Shown: piece after piece, positions 15,062-22,037 of the stretch
Layout of the letters: each line of letters opens with the position of its first letter
Numbering within the stretch: the stretch's first letter is position 1
NCBI GenBank assembly: GCA_958402495.1
Contig: CATXTS010000018.1
Span: forward strand, 1-22,060
Reading direction: 5' to 3'
Source: an uncultured Clostridiaceae bacterium
GTDB taxonomy: Bacteria; Bacillota; Clostridia; TANB77; CAG-508
DNA length: 22,060 nucleotides
Notes under the pieces: model-generated
Database searches by the model: none
What the model was told of the DNA's origin: nothing
What the model saw: only the letters and a program-made list of their open reading frames with translations
Made by a program: the position numbers and the translations under genes

Positions 15062-15952
15062 TTATTCACCTACCTTTTCTATAAAAATATCGTGTAAACT
15101 TGGCTTTTTAATTTCAAATCTAGTTACTGGTATTTCTCTTTGTGCTAATATTTGAAACAAATGGTGTGCTTCATTTTCATTTGAAATGTTCACTTCATAA
15201 AAATCATCTTTTGCATAATAGATAGAAAGCCCTTCTTGTTTAATGATTTCTTCTACAGGTCCTTCTGCATTGATTTCTAACTTATTAGCTTGATAATTAT
15301 CTTTTATTTGTTTTAGATTTCCTTGTAAAACAGTTTTTCCTTTATTTAAAATCAAAATATCGGTACAAAATTCTTCTACAACACTCATTTGGTGAGCAGA
15401 CATAATAATATATTTTCCCTCTTTTACTAACTCTAAAATAACATTTCTTAATAATTCTGTATTGACGGGGTCTAGTCCACTAAATGGCTCATCTAATACA
15501 ATTAATTCTGGATTATGTACAATTGCTGTAATAAATTGTATTTTTTGTTGGTTTCCTTTAGAAAGTTTTTCTGCACTCATGTCTTTATAGCTTTCTACTT
15601 CTAAACGACTCATCCAATAATCAATCGATTTTTGTGCCTCTTCTTCTTTCATTCCTTTTAATTTTGCAAAATATAATAATTGTTCATTAATTTTTGTCTT
15701 AGGATAAATACCTCTTTCTTCGGGTAAGTAACCAAAATTAACATGCTTTCTTTCTACTTCTTTACCGTTCCAAGTAATTTGACCTTCATCTTTTTTTAGA
15801 ATTCCTAATAACATACGTATGGTTGTTGTTTTACCTGCACCATTAGTCCCTAATAAACCAAATACACCCGGTTTGTCTAGTTCTAAACTAATGTGGTCAA
15901 CTACTCTTTTATCTCCATAGCTTTTACATACTTCTTTAATACTAAGTCCCAT
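15062..15952 (-). CDS. ABC transporter ATP-binding protein (NatA/YhaQ-like)
   Basis: A 296-residue ATPase with Walker A GTNGAGKTT (35-43), a YLPEERG segment in the Q-loop region (75-81), signature LSKGNQQK (130-137), Walker B LIVLDEP (150-156) and switch His187. The LSKGNQQ signature and LPEERG mark the YhaQ/NatA group. A DUF4162-like C-terminal domain follows. AAGGGG precedes the ATG, and a good promoter lies at 16002-16030. It forms a two-gene unit with the permease; DUF3006, the ComEC-like gene and the VTT gene follow within short gaps and could be read through. Confidence 0.92.
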   Translation of the reverse strand: MGLSIKEVCKSYGDKRVVDHISLELDKPGVFGLLGTNGAGKTTTIRMLLGILKKDEGQITWNGKEVERKHVNFGYLPEERGIYPKTKINEQLLYFAKLKGMKEEEAQKSIDYWMSRLEVESYKDMSAEKLSKGNQQKIQFITAIVHNPELIVLDEPFSGLDPVNTELLRNVILELVKEGKYIIMSAHQMSVVEEFCTDILILNKGKTVLQGNLKQIKDNYQANKLEINAEGPVEEIIKQEGLSIYYAKDDFYEVNISNENEAHHLFQILAQREIPVTRFEIKKPSLHDIFIEKVGE

Positions 15953-16001
15953 TTTATTCCCCTTTCCTTATTATGGCGTCTAGCGCTTTTTTTCTTATGT
16001 C

Positions 16002-16030
16002 ATTATACCAGCATTGTTTAGTAGTTACAA
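16002..16030 (-). promoter_or_regulatory. promoter of the NatAB-like ABC operon
   Basis: On the minus strand -35 TTGTAA (16025-16030), 17-bp spacer and extended -10 TGGTATAAT (box 16002-16007). The start of transcription would lie about 40 bp upstream of the ATPase ATG. Confidence 0.7.
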
Positions 16031-16120
16031 TAGCTTTTTCTACATTTTGACCAAGTTGTATAATTCTTTTTTGACATAAAGCTAAGCTTTCTTTCAGAAT
16101 ACTTTTTATAATTTGGATAT

Positions 16121-16149
16121 TTGATTTTTATGTTACTTTATAGTATAAT
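16121..16149 (+). promoter_or_regulatory. promoter of the plus-strand orphan gene
   Basis: -35 TTGATT (16121-16126), 17-bp spacer and -10 TATAAT (16144-16149) on the plus strand. Transcription would start near 16156, about 30 bp before the ATG. It is divergent from the ABC operon promoter about 100 bp away. Confidence 0.75.
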
Positions 16150-16186
16150 GATTTTAATCTTTTTATAATTTACTGGAGGAATCATT

Positions 16187-16516
16187 ATGGATGTTTGGCT
16201 GGGAAATATTATCATTTCAATTCCAATTAGTAGAGAAGAAGACCTTTTATATCTTCCATCTACACTTTCTCGTATTACTTTTCTTAGTTTCACCGATATA
16301 AGTTCTTCTATCGCTATGCTTCGTGTAGTGGAAGAATTAATGGAAGATTTGGATTTTAGAATTACGTACATTTCTGGAAGAACTATTAGAATCGGTGTAT
16401 ACGGAGAATATCAAGGTTTACATTTTTTTGCAAGAGGATACTCTATTATTTCTTGTACAGATTATGCGAATACCTTGTACGCCATTCAAACACTCATTGC
16501 TTCATCTTCTAAGTAA
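16187..16516 (+). CDS. hypothetical 109-residue protein
   Basis: This is the only convincing plus-strand gene. The 109-residue protein starts MDVWLGNIIISIPISREED and has no signal peptide, clear membrane span or recognised domain. Alternating hydrophobic segments (FRITYISGRTIRIGVYGEY, then GLHFFARGYSIIS) suggest a small alpha/beta fold, and the C-terminus has a helix (NTLYAIQTLIASSSK). The start is well supported: GGAGGA 6 nt upstream and a good promoter. An intrinsic terminator with a GCAA loop follows. No family is recognised and no function is proposed. It could be a small regulatory or inhibitor protein, but nothing visible shows this. Confidence 0.75.
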   Translation: MDVWLGNIIISIPISREEDLLYLPSTLSRITFLSFTDISSSIAMLRVVEELMEDLDFRITYISGRTIRIGVYGEYQGLHFFARGYSIISCTDYANTLYAIQTLIASSSK

Positions 16517-16570
16517 TTTCTACAATGTTGTTACATTGTTTATGAACATCTGGCTTTCACATCTTAATAA

Positions 16571-16607
16571 CCCCTCTATCGCAAGATGAGGGGTCTTGTC
16601 TTTTTTT
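16571..16607 (+). terminator. intrinsic terminator of the orphan gene
   Basis: CCCCTC (16571-16576) pairs with GAGGGG (16588-16593). After a one-base bulge the stem continues as ATC/GAT closed by a GCAA tetraloop. TCTTGTCTTTTTTT follows. On the minus strand the same hairpin could back up the terminator of the converging wall-hydrolase gene. Confidence 0.88.
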
Positions 16608-16629
16608 ATTAACTTTTTTAATGCTTTTT

Positions 16630-16661
16630 AGAAAAAGAAAACATTCTTTTGAAATGCTTTC
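16630..16661 (-). terminator. intrinsic terminator of the glucosaminidase-like gene
   Basis: On the minus strand GAAAGCATT (16653-16661) pairs with AATGTTTTC (16637-16645) through nine pairs including one G-T wobble, with a 7-nt loop and TTTTTC following. It starts 7 bp after the stop codon. Confidence 0.6.
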
Positions 16662-16668
16662 CCTTACT

Positions 16669-17469
16669 TTATTTTACAACTTGTTTCATACATCCATACA
16701 CTAAATTAACCCAAGTAGAAGAATTAGGACAAAATCTTTTTTGTACCCCTGCTAGAGTTTTCCCACTATAACAAGACCCTCCTTTGGTTAAGTATTTATT
16801 GTGTAATAATTTAGCTGCTGCTTCTAAACCTTGCTTATCTGAAGCATATTTTATTAATTTTCCTTTGGACATCATACTAATATAATTATGGGTATTTCTG
16901 TGACTAGAAGCAATATTCCATCCTGATTCTGCTGCAATTAACCCACAAAAGAAAATTTCATTAATTTGGTATTTCTCACATAAATCATAAAGAATATCAC
17001 TATTTTTATAGAAGAACCCGCTTCTATCTACTTTTAGACTTTTCATTAATTGTTTAAAATCTGCCTTAGATACACCACACCTAACTGTTAAATCCATATT
17101 TTTAGAAATGGTAATCTCTTCAATCGAAATATAAGATACGGTTGGCTCTTCTGTAGCTTGCATTGTTATGGGTTGCGTGTTCTCTGTTTGTACTGTAGTA
17201 TTCGTATTGACTATCGTTCTTTCTTTTCCATAACGGCTGGTTGGCTCTATTGTCCTTTTATAGTTATCAGCTATTTCTACAGTTGGTAAATCTTCTTGTA
17301 AGTTCTCTATAACTGTATTAGCTTGTTCTATTGGCTTACTTTGTTTAGCAATGACGCTCTCTGATTGTTTATTTAGAAAAAATGGTAAGCTAGTTGCTAA
17401 GATAACGAAAATAGAAAATATGCTTATAATTTCTTTTACTTTCAGCGCACTTTTACTAGTTTGATTCAT
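16669..17469 (-). CDS. exported glucosaminidase-like (GH73-type) cell-wall hydrolase
   Basis: A 266-residue protein with an N-terminal signal or anchor helix (about 12-32), a polar Thr/Glu-rich linker (about 33-115), and a C-terminal catalytic-type domain. The segment IFFCGLIAAESGWN carries the probable catalytic Glu181. HNYISM then takes the place of the NLFGI-like motif of glucosaminidase domains, and a KQGLEAAAKLL helix follows. This order fits GH73 N-acetylglucosaminidases that cut peptidoglycan, although a lytic transglycosylase-like fold is not excluded. Several cysteines (Cys131, 163, 175, 223, 237, 250) could form disulfides outside the cell. A perfect consensus promoter drives it, and the exported pilin-like gene lies upstream on the same strand. 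Confidence 0.75.
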   Translation of the reverse strand: MNQTSKSALKVKEIISIFSIFVILATSLPFFLNKQSESVIAKQSKPIEQANTVIENLQEDLPTVEIADNYKRTIEPTSRYGKERTIVNTNTTVQTENTQPITMQATEEPTVSYISIEEITISKNMDLTVRCGVSKADFKQLMKSLKVDRSGFFYKNSDILYDLCEKYQINEIFFCGLIAAESGWNIASSHRNTHNYISMMSKGKLIKYASDKQGLEAAAKLLHNKYLTKGGSCYSGKTLAGVQKRFCPNSSTWVNLVYGCMKQVVK

Positions 17470-17514
17470 TTTTATTCAACATCCTTCCTGGCGTTTTTTC
17501 ACACCACGTTTTCA

Positions 17515-17543
17515 ATTATACCATATTTCTCCTTTTCTGTCAA
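17515..17543 (-). promoter_or_regulatory. perfect sigma-A promoter of the glucosaminidase-like gene
   Basis: On the minus strand -35 TTGACA (17538-17543), 17-bp spacer ending TGG, and -10 TATAAT (17515-17520). Both boxes are exact consensus with an extended -10, so strong constitutive transcription is expected. No palindromic operator is evident. Confidence 0.9.
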
Positions 17544-17565
17544 ATTATGTTACCTAAAAAATACA

Positions 17566-18981
17566 TTACTGTAGTACAAAATTTGCATCTAAGCAAGTTA
17601 CTTCTTTACAATTAGGGAAATTAGAACTTAAAAAATTTGCCTGACTTGCATTTATTATTAAATTTGCACAATTTTTCTCAAAACTAGCCTTTGTCCCTTC
17701 ATATATAATGCTATTCATTACTTTATATCCACAATATCTAAATAGATTATCCATATTTTCTACCTTTGTGGTATTAAACTGTCCTCCTAAATGTAAACTT
17801 GTCATATTATTAAATCCACAATAAGTAAACATAGCATTCATATTCGTTACATTACCCGTATCAAAAAGATTACCTAAATCCAAATTTTCCATACTCTGAT
17901 ATCCACACTTTTCAAACATACGATACATATTGCCCACTTTACTAGTATTAAAATTGTCTCCTAAATCTAGTTTTGTCATATTTACATATCCACAGGAACT
18001 AAACATGGTACTCATATCTATTACATGACTTGTATCAAACTGTTTTCCTAAATTCAAATTTGACATAGCCATATATCCACAAAAGGCAAACATATTAGCC
18101 ATATTAGTTACTTCTCTCGTACTAAAATTATCTCCTAAGTTTAAAGTCTGTATTCCATTATATCCACACCATGAAAACATATTAATCATATTGGTCACAT
18201 GACTTGTATCAAAATGACTCCCTAAATTTAAATCAGTCATACTTTGATAACCACAATAGGAAAACATTCTCTCCATATTGACTGTATAGCTGGTATCTAA
18301 ACCTTCTAAGTTTATATTACCACTACGAATCCCCTCTTTCGTTCCTATATCTTTAAACATTCCTACACTATCCTTTGGTGTATATATAACACCATTTGAA
18401 ACAATCTTTAAATCATATCCTTGTGTTTCATCACCGGCAGTCACATAGGTTATTATGCTACCATCTTGCATTTCAGATACATCCCATTTTTTAATAAAGT
18501 TATCTGGCGTTGTTCCTGACGTTTCTATTTCTATGCTTCGAATATATTTCCTTGCAATCCCTTCATCCGTTAAAAATCCTATTTCCCCCACACTTCCTAC
18601 TATTCCATTGTTTGCTAAAGTATTTTTTATATATTCTCCTACCCATATTTTATCCTCATAAATAGAAACCGTATATTGTTCTGCATATTTTGCTACTATC
18701 TTCCCAGATGCTGTTGTATAAATTATTTTTAAGTCTGGTATTTCGGTTTCTAAATACTCTGATAATGTTTTTTCCTTTTGCAATAGAAAACTTGCTTTCA
18801 CCAATTGAATCTTTTCTTCTATTGAAGATATACTGCTTTGTTCTTTAGCTTGACCTGCTTGGTATAAAATTCCCTTATCTCCTACTAATGTAGTAATTGT
18901 TACGCCTGCTAGTATAATTAAAAGGATAATAGTAATTACTAATGCTATTAAAGTAATGCCTCTTTGTTTTCTTTTTTCCAC
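17566..18981 (-). CDS. pilin-signal surface protein with BspA/DUF285-type repeats
   Basis: A 471-residue protein starting at GTG with AAGGA 7 nt upstream. Residues 1-34 are a class III (prepilin-type) signal: basic start, then G-ITLIALVITII and a long hydrophobic helix. The usual Glu at position +5 is absent, so it resembles the pilin-like secreted proteins common in Clostridia. A helical stretch and a non-repetitive region follow to about 220. Residues 228-430 hold seven tandem 29-residue repeats with consensus F-D-T-x-x-V-x-N-M-x-x-M-F-x-x-C-G-Y ... L-x-L-G, a BspA/DUF285-like pattern. The C-terminal cap has three Cys. It is likely anchored to or exported from the membrane and displayed on the surface, possibly in adhesion; partners are unknown. 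Confidence 0.8.
   Translation of the reverse strand: MEKRKQRGITLIALVITIILLIILAGVTITTLVGDKGILYQAGQAKEQSSISSIEEKIQLVKASFLLQKEKTLSEYLETEIPDLKIIYTTASGKIVAKYAEQYTVSIYEDKIWVGEYIKNTLANNGIVGSVGEIGFLTDEGIARKYIRSIEIETSGTTPDNFIKKWDVSEMQDGSIITYVTAGDETQGYDLKIVSNGVIYTPKDSVGMFKDIGTKEGIRSGNINLEGLDTSYTVNMERMFSYCGYQSMTDLNLGSHFDTSHVTNMINMFSWCGYNGIQTLNLGDNFSTREVTNMANMFAFCGYMAMSNLNLGKQFDTSHVIDMSTMFSSCGYVNMTKLDLGDNFNTSKVGNMYRMFEKCGYQSMENLDLGNLFDTGNVTNMNAMFTYCGFNNMTSLHLGGQFNTTKVENMDNLFRYCGYKVMNSIIYEGTKASFEKNCANLIINASQANFLSSNFPNCKEVTCLDANFVLQ
17692..18300 (-). repeat. seven 87-bp coding repeats (29 residues each)
   Basis: In-frame tandem units at residues 228, 257, 286, 315, 344, 373 and 402 of the pilin-signal protein. 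Each has NM--MF--CGY in the centre, with the Cys in every unit. At the DNA level units diverge considerably, so this is an old repeat array rather than a recent slippage product. Confidence 0.9.
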
Positions 18982-19372
18982 TTTCTTTCCTTCTTTCTTT
19001 TCATATGTTTTTATTTTTCACTATATAGTCTATTTCTTTTTATCTATTTTCTCTTCTTATATAATTATTTTCAATTTATTTTATGTAAATATATGTAATC
19101 TTCTTGTAACTGTTTTTTTATGTATTTCTCTATTGCTTTCTTAGTTTTTCTGCTATTCTCTAATTATTCAAGTACTATCTACTAAACTATTCTTGTCTTT
19201 CACACATAAATTTTCTTTTTTTGATTTTATTTTTTGTGGTTAACTTATATTTATCAAAAAAAATTCTATTCATATTATAATTAGAATTTTTTAAACTCTT
19301 AAGTATAATTTGTGGTTACATTGCACAATACCCCCCTACACAAAATCTATCTGTGTAGGGGGGTATTTGTTT
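18982..19372. other. 391-bp AT-rich intergenic region
   Basis: No supported gene. It contains an AT-rich inverted repeat (19258-19268 with 19282-19292) that on the minus strand is followed by a run of eight T and may end the AAA+ transcript. It also holds the strong hairpin at 19327-19367, a TGTGGTTA direct repeat (about 19236 and 19311), and TATAAT boxes on the plus strand at 19276-19281 and 19304-19309 without good -35 partners. The GTG start region of the pilin-signal gene has a purine-rich leader, but I found no convincing promoter for it. Confidence 0.5.
19327..19367. terminator. 16-bp perfect hairpin after the ClpX-like gene
   Basis: AATACCCCCCTACACA (19327-19342) pairs perfectly with 19352-19367 around a 9-nt loop. 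On the minus strand it begins 5 bp after the AAA+ stop, but is followed by GTGCAA rather than T. The T-run (TTGTTTTTAT) is on the plus-strand side. It is probably the operon terminator or a transcript-end stabiliser, with polarity that better fits the plus strand. Confidence 0.65.
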
Positions 19373-20533
19373 TTATAACAATTCATATCTGGTATTGTCT
19401 TCGACAACGTCTAAAAACAATTTACACTTAGTATACTGCTTATCTTCGGCCATCACATCATAAATAATATTGGTGAACATAGCATTCACAATATTGCTTA
19501 ATTCTCTTGCTCCTGTACCTTCTAACATGGCTTTTTCTGCAATTTTTTCAAACAGTTTACCATTATAATCTAAGGTAATCCCTCTTTTTCTGAGTTCATT
19601 CTGATAACGCCTAAAGATAGAAAGTTTTGATTTTCTTAAAATTGTCACCAGATCCTGTTTGGTTAAAGTCTTCATCTGTATAATGGTATCAATCCTTCCT
19701 ACAAACTCTTTTGGCATTCCATAATCCATTAAATCTTTCTTGGTAAACTTATCATTTTTCATTGTATTTTTTTCCATGTTACTAGAAGCAAATCCCAACG
19801 CTTGTCTATTCAGCCTTTTATCCCGAATCTTTTCTAATCCTGAAAATGCTCCCAAGAATAGGATTAGGATATTTTTTGTATCAAAATCTACTATTTCATC
19901 AAAAAATTCATCTTTCACTTTTGCTACTTTTATAGTCGTTCCTTCTATCATTTTGAGTAAACTTTTGAGTACTTCTACGCCAGAAACATCATTTTCGCCA
20001 ATATTAACTTTCTTATCGATTTCATCAATGATGATTATACCATTTTGGGCACGCTCTACATCACCGTCTGCATTTTCTATTAAATTAAGTAGCATATCTT
20101 CCACATTAGCACCATGGTATCCTACCTTACTATACTTCGTAGCATCTTCTATGGTATATGGTAAATGCATTCGTTTTGCAATTTGTACAACCGTTTCTGT
20201 CTTTCCGGTTCCACTATCCCCTATAATTAAGGTATTTGACTTAATTGACTTAAAATAGATACCTCTGTATACAGCCGTAATAATCTCTTTTACTTGCGCA
20301 TCTTGTCCTATGATGCATTGTAAAACATCTTTTTCTACTTGTTTGATATTTCTTATTCTTTTGCCCTTCCTGTTTGCATTAAAATTCTGCTGTGTATTAG
20401 GATTGACTCTTTCACTTTGATGATTATATGGTCCTTGTTTGTTTTGTTTTCCCTTTCCTCCTGCATTTAACTGTATACTCTTTTTTCTTGTTTCTTCAGC
20501 TTCATAATTATACATTTGCCGTTTTTCTAACAT
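19373..20533 (-). CDS. ClpX-like AAA+ ATPase lacking the zinc-binding domain
   Basis: A 386-residue AAA+ protein most like ClpX. It shows Walker A GDSGTGKT (105-112), Walker B GIIIIDEID (165-173), sensor 1 in NILILFLGAFSGLEKI (from 221), arginine finger in PKEFVGR (Arg280) and sensor 2 in GARELS (Arg343). The first 65 residues are a polar, Gly/Asn/Gln/Lys-rich stretch without the ClpX Cys4 zinc finger. The pore-1 loop GYVG is GYHG (138-141), and the segment that carries the ClpX RKH loop is shortened. An LGF tripeptide (246-248) sits where ClpX has its ClpP-docking IGF loop. The ATG overlaps the end of the beta-CASP gene, with AAGGAGG inside that gene, so the two are coupled. It is probably an unfoldase or remodeller; target and ClpP use are unknown. 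Confidence 0.87.
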   Translation of the reverse strand: MLEKRQMYNYEAEETRKKSIQLNAGGKGKQNKQGPYNHQSERVNPNTQQNFNANRKGKRIRNIKQVEKDVLQCIIGQDAQVKEIITAVYRGIYFKSIKSNTLIIGDSGTGKTETVVQIAKRMHLPYTIEDATKYSKVGYHGANVEDMLLNLIENADGDVERAQNGIIIIDEIDKKVNIGENDVSGVEVLKSLLKMIEGTTIKVAKVKDEFFDEIVDFDTKNILILFLGAFSGLEKIRDKRLNRQALGFASSNMEKNTMKNDKFTKKDLMDYGMPKEFVGRIDTIIQMKTLTKQDLVTILRKSKLSIFRRYQNELRKRGITLDYNGKLFEKIAEKAMLEGTGARELSNIVNAMFTNIIYDVMAEDKQYTKCKLFLDVVEDNTRYELL

Positions 20534-21993
20534 CTTACTACCTCCTTATGCATCTTATAAGACACATTTTTTACATCCTTCTCAAACTCAGTTGGTAACA
20601 CCTTTTCTAATCCATAAGGATTAATTCTAAAAAAGTAGTCTCTTCCAAGAATCTCTACTTGTTTAGGTTGTAATTCCTTTATAACCCTTTGTTCATAGAT
20701 TCGTTTTACCTGCGTTCTTCCATGATTTATTAAAATCAGCTTTGGTCTTTGAATTGGTTTTAAAAACGCTATCAGTTCATTTGCCTTAGCATGTGCAGAA
20801 TATTCTTTTGTATATTCTACCCTTGCTCTTTTAACTATCATCTGTCCTGCAATTTCTACTTTTTCGTTCACCTGTGCATTTTTCAATCGATTTCCCAGTG
20901 TCCCTTCTGCCGTATAACCAGTAAACTGAATCAAAGCATTTTCTCGTTTTAAATATTCTGGAATATACAGTTGTGCAGGTCCATAAGACCCCATTCCAGA
21001 TGTCGTAAGAATTATTTTCTTATGCACATCTTTTAAAACAAACATTCTTGTTTCTTTGTTTACATACGTTAAGTTGACTGGCAGAAAATCTTTCATTTCT
21101 GGTTTAATATCCAATCCATCTTTTAAGAATAAATTCGTATACCGAATACCCAATTTTCCATCAAAATAAATTGGTATTTCTACATCTAAGGTGCCATCTT
21201 GTTGCATAGTTTTCAATTCATATAAAATTTCCTGTGCTCTTCCTAATGAAAACACCATTGTTACAGCCGTTCCATCCTCTTTCAAACAATTTCGTATATT
21301 CTTCTTAAAACATGGTTGCATTTCATCTGTGTCCATATCTCCATAAGTAGATTCTTGAATTATCGTTAATGGTAATTCTAAAACCCAATCAGGAAGTGGT
21401 CTTACATCATAAAACATATTATAACTACGATAATCTCCTGTAAATAATAAATTGATATCTTCATATCCAGGATAACTAATTTGCACTAAGATTACTGCGG
21501 CACCAATTAAATGTCCGTTATCAAAAAAAGTAACCTTAACATGGTCATGAACTTTAAAAGTTGCCTGATAAGCACAGGGCTTTAATTGCGATAGTGTTTT
21601 TTGAACCTCCATTTCATCGTATAATGGTCTTGTTTTTTTCTTCTTTGCAGCTTCTCTTAATACTTTGAAGCTGTCTTCCAAAGCCAATGGTAATAATTTA
21701 CAAGTGGTTTCAGTTGCATAGATTCCTCCTGAGAATCCTTTTCCTACCATGAGTGGTAATCTTCCTGTATGGTCTACATGGTTATGCGTCACTAAGCAAA
21801 AATCTACATTCCGTCCATTAAATGGCAGTGTTTCATTCAAGTATTCATATTCTCTTTCTTGAAACAAACCACAATCTACGGCAAAAAGTAATTTTTGCCC
21901 ATTAGGGAAACTTACAGAATTAAGAAAACACGTACCTGTAACCTCATCATGTACAGACATAATGTCTGCGTAGAACCAACTGTTTGACTTCAT
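20527..21993 (-). CDS. beta-CASP metallo-beta-lactamase, RNase-like
   Basis: About 488 residues. The metallo-beta-lactamase half carries HNHVDH (70-75), GHLIGAA (His161) and FTGDYRS (Asp187). The inserted beta-CASP half carries motif A ESTYGD (Glu214), and the C-terminal histidines are in EYSAHAKANEL (His401) and INHGRTQ (His424). This is the complete metal and nuclease set of CPSF73/RNase J-like enzymes, so it is probably a cytoplasmic RNA endo- or exonuclease. It lacks the long RNase J C-terminal domain. ATG 21993 is chosen because GGAGG lies 7-8 nt upstream; upstream starts, including TTG at 22026 within the hairpin, are unlikely. It is the first gene of a two-gene unit with the ClpX-like ATPase. 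Confidence 0.9.
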   Translation of the reverse strand: MKSNSWFYADIMSVHDEVTGTCFLNSVSFPNGQKLLFAVDCGLFQEREYEYLNETLPFNGRNVDFCLVTHNHVDHTGRLPLMVGKGFSGGIYATETTCKLLPLALEDSFKVLREAAKKKKTRPLYDEMEVQKTLSQLKPCAYQATFKVHDHVKVTFFDNGHLIGAAVILVQISYPGYEDINLLFTGDYRSYNMFYDVRPLPDWVLELPLTIIQESTYGDMDTDEMQPCFKKNIRNCLKEDGTAVTMVFSLGRAQEILYELKTMQQDGTLDVEIPIYFDGKLGIRYTNLFLKDGLDIKPEMKDFLPVNLTYVNKETRMFVLKDVHKKIILTTSGMGSYGPAQLYIPEYLKRENALIQFTGYTAEGTLGNRLKNAQVNEKVEIAGQMIVKRARVEYTKEYSAHAKANELIAFLKPIQRPKLILINHGRTQVKRIYEQRVIKELQPKQVEILGRDYFFRINPYGLEKVLPTEFEKDVKNVSYKMHKEVVRC

Positions 21994-22013
21994 AGACATT
22001 TCCTCCAATAAAC

Positions 22014-22037
22014 TACCCCGACGCAAGCATCGGGGTA
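22014..22037 (-). other. strong hairpin upstream of the beta-CASP gene; possible IS200/IS605 right end
   Basis: TACCCCGA (22014-22021) pairs perfectly with TCGGGGTA (22030-22037), with an 8-nt loop. On the minus strand it is preceded by GGCAAACCTGAA and followed by AGTTTATT and then the gene's GGAGG. A hairpin shortly after ACCTGAAT is what I recall at the 3' ends of TnpB-bearing IS200/IS605 elements. A plain terminator or attenuator of an upstream gene is the alternative. The rest of any element would lie beyond the window. Confidence 0.45.

Noticed and set aside
16138..16371. 77-codon minus-strand open frame overlapping the orphan gene
   Set aside because: It has no ribosome binding site, covers the plus-strand promoter and runs through the better supported plus-strand gene.
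16395..16589. 64-codon plus-strand frame overlapping the end of the orphan gene
   Set aside because: It is out of frame with the orphan gene, has no ribosome binding site, and runs into the terminator hairpin.
17692..18300. 87-bp periodicity that could be taken for a CRISPR-like or satellite array
   Set aside because: The units are diverged at DNA level, keep the reading frame and conserve amino acids (NM, MF, CGY); it is a protein repeat.
18956..19144. 62-codon plus-strand open frame
   Set aside because: Phe/Ser/Leu-rich low-complexity translation of a pyrimidine-rich leader, with no start signals.
19169..19278. 28-codon minus-strand frame in the intergenic region
   Set aside because: No Shine-Dalgarno; low-complexity Lys-rich product; it overlaps the AT-rich inverted repeat.
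19740..20258. 172-codon plus-strand open frame
   Set aside because: It lies wholly inside the ClpX-like gene on the opposite strand, has no promoter or ribosome binding site, and its Ser/Phe/Ile-rich composition is what an antisense frame of an AT-rich gene gives.
21994..22026. Longer N-terminus for the beta-CASP protein starting at TTG 22026
   Set aside because: The extra codons lie within the hairpin and the Shine-Dalgarno itself; GGAGG is placed correctly only for ATG 21993.
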